A stretch of 64,000 nt of DNA from Sphingomonas populi (GTDB lineage: Bacteria; Pseudomonadota; Alphaproteobacteria; Sphingomonadales; Sphingomonadaceae): assembly GCF_004208535.1 (NCBI RefSeq), contig NZ_SGIS01000027.1, positions 1-64,000 on the forward strand, in the 5' to 3' direction. Below the pieces are notes generated by a model. The model worked only from the letters and a program-made list of their open reading frames with translations, was not told the origin of the DNA and did no database searches. This document shows positions 59,803 to 64,000 of the stretch, one piece after another; position 1 is the first letter of the stretch; every line of letters begins with the position of its first letter. A program made the translations under genes and the position numbers.

Positions 59803-59831
59803 CTAATGTTGCAGAATCGGGCGCAAGTCAA
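59803..59831 (-). promoter_or_regulatory. Candidate rplM promoter
   Basis: On the minus strand TTGACT (59826-59831) and CATTAG (59803-59808) are 17 bases apart, upstream of rplM. The -35 element is close to TTGACA; the -10 is weak, as common in GC-rich alphaproteobacteria. Confidence 0.5.
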
Positions 59832-59847
59832 GCAAAGTGCCGGTTTG

Positions 59848-59873
59848 CTGACGGGTATTATAATACCTGTCAG
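59848..59873. promoter_or_regulatory. 26-base palindrome between rplM and ctaA
   Basis: CTGACGGGTATT and AATACCTGTCAG flank a central AT step; 13 of 13 pairs match except one. It begins 2 bases after the ctaA stop and lies upstream of the rplM promoter candidate. No T run follows on either strand, so an operator is as likely as a ctaA terminator. Confidence 0.5.
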
Positions 59874-59875
59874 TT

Positions 59876-60925
59876 TCAGCGGCGCCGCTGGCCGATCGCG
59901 TGGACGCCCCATGTCGTCGCGATCACCAGCAGCGCGCCGACCAACTGGTGCAACGCGGCGAGGGTGATATCGACTCCGGTCATTACGGTGGCGATGCCGA
60001 GCAGGATCTGCACGCCGAACGCACTGTGGATCGCGACCGAGGCGGCGCGGTGCCGCGCGCGCTTCGCCGCCCGCGCCAGCACTATCAGCGCCGCGACCGT
60101 GACCCATGCCCACCAGCGATGGATGAAGTGGACCAGCGACGGATCATCGAGCAGCAACGCGCCGAGCGGTCGCGTGCCGAGCACCTCATGCGGGAACAGC
60201 CGTCCGTTCATCAGCGGCCATTCGTTGGTGACGAGCCCGGCGCGCAGCCCCGCCATCAACGCGCCATAGAGCAATTGCACCGCCAGCACGACGCCGACCA
60301 GCGCGCCGAACCCGGTCAGCCGTGCCGGCTTCGCATAGCGATCGGCGGCGAGCGCGCGCAGATCGAGCACGGTCCACACCAGCCCAGCGAGCGTGAACAA
60401 GGCGGTGAGCAGATGCGCGGCGAGCCACAACGGGGCGACCTCGATCCGATCCGACAGGCCCGAGCGCACCATCAGCCAGCCAAGCGCGCCTTGCAGCCCG
60501 CCGAGCGCGAGCAGCGCGACCAGCCGCCAGCCATAGCCGCGCGGGATCAGCCGCCGGAGCGCGAACCACAGCAGCGGCAGCGCGAACACCGTACCGATCA
60601 GCCGGCCAAGCAGCCGGTGGAGATATTCCCAGAAGAAAATCCCCTTGAACCCGGCCAACGTCATACCGTGGTGGATCGCCTCATATTGCGGAATGCGGCG
60701 GTAATTGGCGAACTCGGCCTGCCACTGCGCATCGGTGAGCGGCGGGACGATGCCGGTGATCGGCTTCCATTGCGTGATCGAAAGCCCCGATTCGGTAAGA
60801 CGGGTGACACCGCCGACCACGACGATCAGCACGATCATCGCGGCGACGACATAAAGCCAGCGGATCATCGCGAGCGGAACGGCCGGCCGGCCTGAGAGCG
60901 GCCGGCCCGAGAGCAGCTTTAGCAT
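59876..60925 (-). CDS. ctaA: Heme A synthase (COX15/CtaA family)
   Basis: Oxidises heme O to heme A for cytochrome oxidase. 349 aa, about eight membrane segments. Conserved blocks: IVVVGGVTRLTESGLSITQWKPITGIVPPL, YRRIPQYEAIHHGMTLAGFKGIFFWEYLHRLLGRLIG, LGWLMVRSGL, LAAHLLTA, GLRAGLVTNEWPLMNG, VHFIHRWWAW and ALHQLVGALL, with the heme-ligand histidines present. This is the alphaproteobacterial type 2 form that starts with a short cytoplasmic tail. A second ATG at 60868 could be the start. It is upstream of and collinear with rplM on the minus strand. Confidence 0.95.
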   Translation of the reverse strand: MLKLLSGRPLSGRPAVPLAMIRWLYVVAAMIVLIVVVGGVTRLTESGLSITQWKPITGIVPPLTDAQWQAEFANYRRIPQYEAIHHGMTLAGFKGIFFWEYLHRLLGRLIGTVFALPLLWFALRRLIPRGYGWRLVALLALGGLQGALGWLMVRSGLSDRIEVAPLWLAAHLLTALFTLAGLVWTVLDLRALAADRYAKPARLTGFGALVGVVLAVQLLYGALMAGLRAGLVTNEWPLMNGRLFPHEVLGTRPLGALLLDDPSLVHFIHRWWAWVTVAALIVLARAAKRARHRAASVAIHSAFGVQILLGIATVMTGVDITLAALHQLVGALLVIATTWGVHAIGQRRR

Positions 60926-61056
60926 GACATATGCGTAGCGAGGTCGCGGGGCGCCGTCGATTGGACAAATTGGCGAGGGGCGGGGCGATACAGCGCGATG
61001 ATGCTCGCGCGGTGTGGCCCAACGCGGCCGTGCGCGCTACCTTCCGCTTTTCGTCA

Positions 61057-61075
61057 CATCCCCTCCAGGGGGATG
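61057..61075. promoter_or_regulatory. RcnR/CsoR-type operator upstream of the nickel/cobalt exporter
   Basis: CATCCCC-TCCAG-GGGGATG is a perfect 7-base inverted repeat with G/C tracts, the form bound by RcnR/CsoR-family repressors. It is 33 bases before the exporter start, and the matching regulator gene is next but one. No gene is seen in 60926-61056. Confidence 0.75.
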
Positions 61076-61108
61076 GGAATTGCATGCGTGCCGTGATACG
61101 CGAGCAAT

Positions 61109-61963
61109 ATGACCCCGCTATCTGATCTGCTCCAGCAGAGCGCCGCCCATGCTTGGCTCTTCATTCCCAGCGCCATCCTGCTGGGTGCGCTGCACGGCCT
61201 CGAACCGGGCCATTCGAAAACGATGATGGCGGCGTTCATCGTCGCGGTTCGCGGGACGGTGAAGCAGGCGGTGTTGTTGGGCCTCGCCGCGACGCTGTCG
61301 CACACCGCCGTCGTGTGGCTGGTGGCGCTTGGCGGCATGTATGTGTTTCAGGGGCTGCGCCCTGAGGCAACGGAACCCTATCTGCAATTCGCCTCGGGCA
61401 TCCTGATCCTGGGGATCGCATTGTGGATGCTGTGGCGGACGCGGCGCGAACAAGCGCATGGTCACGATCACCATCACGCCCACGACCACGATCATCACCA
61501 CGATCGCCACGATCACGAACATCACCATCACCGCGAGACGACGCTCGATCGCGCGCTCGACGTGTCGGACGGGGGATATCAGGATGCGCATGAGCGCCAG
61601 CACGCCGAGGACATTCGCCGCCGCTTCTCCGGCCGGGCCGTCACGACGGCCCAGATCGTGATGTTCGGGGTCACCGGCGGTCTCATTCCCTGCCCGGGCG
61701 CGATCACCGTTCTGCTGCTTTGCTTGCAGTTGAAGCGGCTGGTGCTCGGTTCCGTGCTGGTCCTTTGCTTCAGCATCGGGCTCGCCATCACGATGGTGAC
61801 ATCCGGGGTGATTGCCGCGATGAGCGTGAAATATGCCGAGAAGCGGTTCTCCGGCTTCGGTGACCTCGTGCGGAAGGCGCCCTATGTCAGCGGCTTCGTT
61901 ATCCTGTGCGTCGGCGCGTACGTCACGCTACAGGGTTGGTATGCTTTGCCCCACGCTGGATAA
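61109..61963 (+). CDS. rcnA: Nickel/cobalt exporter, RcnA/NiCoT family
   Basis: 284 aa inner membrane efflux protein. GALHGLEPGHSKTMMAAFIVAVRGTVKQAVLLGLAATLSHTAVVW carries the family HxxxxGH-like and HT motifs; six membrane segments are split by a cytoplasmic His-rich loop (117-141, 16 His in 25 residues), then GVTGGLIPCPGAITVLLLCLQ. E. coli RcnA has the same plan. The operator at 61057 and the RcnR-like gene 6 bases downstream support nickel or cobalt control. Confidence 0.92.
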   Translation: MTPLSDLLQQSAAHAWLFIPSAILLGALHGLEPGHSKTMMAAFIVAVRGTVKQAVLLGLAATLSHTAVVWLVALGGMYVFQGLRPEATEPYLQFASGILILGIALWMLWRTRREQAHGHDHHHAHDHDHHHDRHDHEHHHHRETTLDRALDVSDGGYQDAHERQHAEDIRRRFSGRAVTTAQIVMFGVTGGLIPCPGAITVLLLCLQLKRLVLGSVLVLCFSIGLAITMVTSGVIAAMSVKYAEKRFSGFGDLVRKAPYVSGFVILCVGAYVTLQGWYALPHAG

Positions 61964-61969
61964 CCAACC

Positions 61970-62236
61970 ATGAGCCATGCCGCCAATCCCGACCTGTTGA
62001 ACCGGCTGCGCCGTGCGAACGGTCACCTCGCCGGCATCATCAAGATGGTCGAGGATGGCGATGACGGTCTCAAGATCGCCCAGCAGATGAAGGCCGTCGT
62101 CTCGGCGCTGGAAAAGACCAAGACATTGATCGTCACCGACCATATCGAGCATCATATCGAGGATTTGATCGGGCCGTTGCCGAGCGCGCTGCGCTCCGAG
62201 CTCGGCAAGCTTGGCGAGTTCGCGAAATATTTGTAG
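61970..62236 (+). CDS. RcnR/CsoR-family metal-responsive repressor lacking the usual cysteine ligand
   Basis: 88 aa all-helical DUF156 protein. Aligned by eye to E. coli RcnR, His3 is kept (MSH), the pair His58/His62 corresponds to His60/His64 (VTDHIEHHIED), but the position of Cys35 is Gly33 (EDGDDGLKIAQQM). There is no Cys in the protein. Without Cys the sensor must use His, the N-terminus or other ligands, so metal preference may differ from RcnR. It is 6 bases after the exporter gene and probably represses the operon through the site at 61057. Confidence 0.88.
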   Translation: MSHAANPDLLNRLRRANGHLAGIIKMVEDGDDGLKIAQQMKAVVSALEKTKTLIVTDHIEHHIEDLIGPLPSALRSELGKLGEFAKYL

Positions 62237-62261
62237 GAACGGGCGCGCCGTAAAATCTCGC

Positions 62262-62284
62262 GATGATATGTTGTAACTTCGAGC
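62262..62284. promoter_or_regulatory. Possible Zur-like box before the MerC gene
   Basis: ATGTTGTAACTT (62268-62279) differs at two positions from ATGTTATAACAT, a core recalled for alphaproteobacterial zinc (Zur) operators. It lies 18-29 bases before the MerC start. The match is by eye and imperfect. Confidence 0.25.
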
Positions 62285-62296
62285 CCGCCATGCCAC

Positions 62297-62701
62297 ATGC
62301 GGCTGGCAATGACCGCCCACGTCCATCATCCCGCGATCCACTGGATCGAGTCGCGCTTCGACGGTCTGGCGATCGGTTTGTCCGGGCTGTGCGTGATCCA
62401 TTGCGTCGCCAGTTCCGTGCTGGTCGCGCTGGCGGCGTCGGCGGGCGGGTTGTTGCTCAACCCGATCTTTCACGAAGTCGGCCTGTCGATCGCGATCCTG
62501 CTCGGCGTGATCGCGCTCGGGCGCGGCGCGGTGTCGCACGGCTATATGCTGCCTGCCGCAGTCGGCTCGTTCGGCCTCGGCATGATGGCGGGCGCGATGT
62601 CGCTGCCGCACGATAGCGGGGGCGGCGAGACGCTCTGGACGCTGATCGGCGTCGCAATCCTCGCACTCGGGCATGATCTCAACCGCCGCGCGGCGAATTA
62701 G
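62297..62701 (+). CDS. MerC-domain membrane protein
   Basis: 134 aa, four membrane segments, with LCVIHCVASSVLVALAAS near 31-48 carrying Cys32, His35 and Cys36 at the end of the first helix, as in the MerC family of mercury transporters. Stand-alone MerC-like proteins in sphingomonads are not linked to mer operons and may move zinc or another soft metal. Here it follows the nickel/cobalt exporter and its repressor on the same strand. An N-terminal His-rich start (TAHVHHPAIH) is present. Confidence 0.85.
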   Translation: MRLAMTAHVHHPAIHWIESRFDGLAIGLSGLCVIHCVASSVLVALAASAGGLLLNPIFHEVGLSIAILLGVIALGRGAVSHGYMLPAAVGSFGLGMMAGAMSLPHDSGGGETLWTLIGVAILALGHDLNRRAAN

Positions 62702-62813
62702 GCAACGGGGCAGGGCGCTCGGCCGGCCTGCGAGATGAACGAATCGTCATGGAACAGCATGGGTGTGTCATCGGTAATGGTGGGCACAATCCTCGTGTTC
62801 AAAGGAAGCCGAT

Positions 62814-63035
62814 ATGCGTTTCGTATCCCTCATCGCCTTGCCGCTGCTGATGGTGTCGGCATCGCCGGCGCTGGCCAAGGGCTGCATTCGCGGCGCGGCG
62901 GCGGGCGGGGTTGCCGGGCATTATGTCGGCAAGGGCCATGCGGTGATGGGTGCGGTGGCGGGGTGTGTCGTGGCGCACCATTATTACGCCAAGCAGGCAC
63001 GCGCGCAGAAAGCGGCGGCGCGTACGCACCGGTAA
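62814..63035 (+). CDS. Small secreted glycine-zipper-like protein
   Basis: 73 aa. Signal peptide MRFVSLIALPLLMVSASPALA, then GCIRGAAAGGVAGHYVGKGHAVMGAVAGCVVAHHYY with the Gly/Ala repeats of glycine-zipper 2TM-like proteins, and a basic tail. Two Cys (24 and 51) may pair. Envelope location expected; role unknown. AAGGAAG precedes the ATG. Confidence 0.7.
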   Translation: MRFVSLIALPLLMVSASPALAKGCIRGAAAGGVAGHYVGKGHAVMGAVAGCVVAHHYYAKQARAQKAAARTHR

Positions 63036-63084
63036 ACCCGTTACCGCTTTTTAACTGCGCGGGGCCGGCGTATCGTACCCTCCC

Positions 63085-63435
63085 ATGCTGTACCTCACCC
63101 TCAAGGCCGCGATCTCAGGCGTGCTGATCGCGGCTGCATCGACGCTGGCCAAACGCTATCCGGGCTTCGGAGCGTTGGTGGCGTCGCTGCCGCTGGTGTC
63201 GGTGCTTGGCATGATCTGGCTGTGGAACGAGAAGCCCGACGTCGAAACGATGGCGGCGCATACCGGGGCGACGTTCTGGTATGTGCTGCCGTCGTTGCCG
63301 ATGTTCCTGCTGATCCCGGTGTTGCTGCGGCAGGGACTTGGGTTCTGGGGCGCGTTGGCGGTGGGGTGTGGCCTGACGGTCGTGCTCTACGCGGCGATGA
63401 CGTGGGCGGCGCCGCGCTTCGGCCTGCAGCTTTGA
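63085..63435 (+). CDS. DUF3147-family membrane protein
   Basis: 116 aa with four membrane segments: LYLTLKAAISGVLIAAASTLAKRYPGFGALVASLPLVSVLGMIWLW, FWYVLPSLPMFLLIPVLLR and FWGALAVGCGLTVVLYAAMTW. It matches the DUF3147 pattern (GxxxASLPLVSxLxMIWLW). No function is known. It converges on the next gene with 5 bases between stops. Confidence 0.83.
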   Translation: MLYLTLKAAISGVLIAAASTLAKRYPGFGALVASLPLVSVLGMIWLWNEKPDVETMAAHTGATFWYVLPSLPMFLLIPVLLRQGLGFWGALAVGCGLTVVLYAAMTWAAPRFGLQL

Positions 63436-63440
63436 TCCCG

Positions 63441-64000
63441 TCAGAACGCGGCGCTCAGGTTGACCGCGCCATAGGCCGTGGTTCCGCCGGGCGGCGCGTT
63501 GGGCGCGTCGTTCAGGAAGCGACCTTTCGCGAGCAACACCCCGTCGAGTTCGAGGCGAAGCCTGGCGGGGCGTAGCCACCAGCGCAGGCGGGCATCGACC
63601 TGATGGCCCGCGAACCCGCCGGATCGCCCGCTCGCGTCGCGCACGCCAGTGGTCGAGAAGCTGTCGGTTCGTTCGGCGAGCCACAGGGCATGATAGGTCG
63701 CGAACGCGTCCCAGCGCGGTGACGGCGCGATTTCGAGGCGCGCGCCCGGGGTCGAGATATTGGCGCGCCCGACGGCGTTATAGAGCCCGGCCGGCGCGAG
63801 ATCGGCGCGGCGCATGCCGTACAAAGTGTCGAACCGTCCATAGCGGCCGCCGGCCCGGTCGCCGCTGGCGCGATCATATTGGAGCGCGACGCGCGTGTTC
63901 AGCGCATCGTGGAACGTGTATCCGGCGGATGCGTGGACGAACCACGCCGACACCGGCAGGCGTGCGGCGCCCGGCGCGATCGACGCGCTGACCGTGCCGG
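63441..64000 (-). CDS. Alginate-export-type outer membrane protein, 3' part
   Basis: The C-terminal 186 residues are in the window; the 5' part lies beyond 64000. The frame reads beta-barrel strands with YDRASGDRAGGRYGRFDTLYGMRRADLAPAGLYNAVGRANIS, a pattern of the alginate export (AlgE-like) porin family, and ends YGAVNLSAAF with a terminal Phe typical of outer membrane barrels. Family members in sphingomonads occur in varied contexts, so alginate itself is not implied. An apparent GTG start at 63951-63953 is internal, because the frame is open to the window edge. Confidence 0.75.
   Translation of the reverse strand, partial: GTVSASIAPGAARLPVSAWFVHASAGYTFHDALNTRVALQYDRASGDRAGGRYGRFDTLYGMRRADLAPAGLYNAVGRANISTPGARLEIAPSPRWDAFATYHALWLAERTDSFSTTGVRDASGRSGGFAGHQVDARLRWWLRPARLRLELDGVLLAKGRFLNDAPNAPPGGTTAYGAVNLSAAF

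Overview
The window is GC-rich chromosomal DNA whose gene content points to a sphingomonad alphaproteobacterium (Sphingomonas or a close relative). The evidence is several TonB-dependent receptors (TBDRs) of the sphingomonad/Caulobacter type, a SapC-cupin-tryptophan halogenase module beside a TBDR, an S9 ribosomal protein with a long N-terminal extension, and many short palindromic repeats of the CGTTCGTGCTGAG and CTCCCCTCCCTG types. This assignment is an inference from family content; no rRNA is present to confirm it.

Region 1 (about 1-20,060) is a polysaccharide-utilisation locus, probably for arabino- or acetyl-xylan. On the minus strand it holds a large TBDR, then after an intrinsic terminator a flavin-dependent halogenase, a GH3 glycosidase with PA14 domain and an SGNH carbohydrate esterase, then an ECF sigma/FecR pair and a second TBDR with an STN signalling domain. 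Divergently it holds SapC and a JmjC-like cupin protein, followed by two secreted GH43 enzymes. Two LacI-type operators (TGGTAACGCTACCA and TGTTAACGCTATCA) lie in front of the TBDR/SapC pair and the second GH43, suggesting a common repressor encoded elsewhere. A truncated IS630-like transposase start lies at the left edge.

Region 2 (20,060-31,030) has small stress proteins (phasin-like, hemerythrin), tag DNA glycosylase coupled to a CPA1 antiporter, a tightly overlapping three-gene heavy-metal RND efflux operon, and a ThuA-domain protein. Region 3 (31,260-40,450) has a tandem PilZ protein, a MarR-MFS pair with a palindromic operator, a third TBDR, and an MFS-PlsC-acyl-CoA ligase fusion divergent from a TetR regulator with two operator copies between them.

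Region 4 (40,450-49,100) is core: hflK-hflC-degP (membrane protein quality control), mrp, a CoA-binding protein, a PilZ protein, and hom and asd of the aspartate pathway. A putative leaderless Thr-containing leader peptide with competing hairpins precedes asd. Region 5 (49,200-60,930) is mixed housekeeping: a 2OG-Fe oxygenase, a Bcr/CflA exporter, small lipoproteins, a Crp/Fnr regulator, tlyA, tspO, ubiK-like, ybjN-like, proC, rplM-rpsI and ctaA. Region 6 (61,050-64,000) is a metal-homeostasis cluster (RcnA-type exporter with His-rich loop, an RcnR/CsoR regulator lacking the usual Cys ligand, a MerC protein) and the 3' part of an alginate-export-type outer membrane protein running off the window.

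No rRNA, tRNA, CRISPR array or phage was recognised. The most promising under-described material is the SapC/cupin/halogenase module on the glycan locus and the asd leader. Gene starts were chosen from ribosome binding sites and family length and differ in several cases from the longest open frame.
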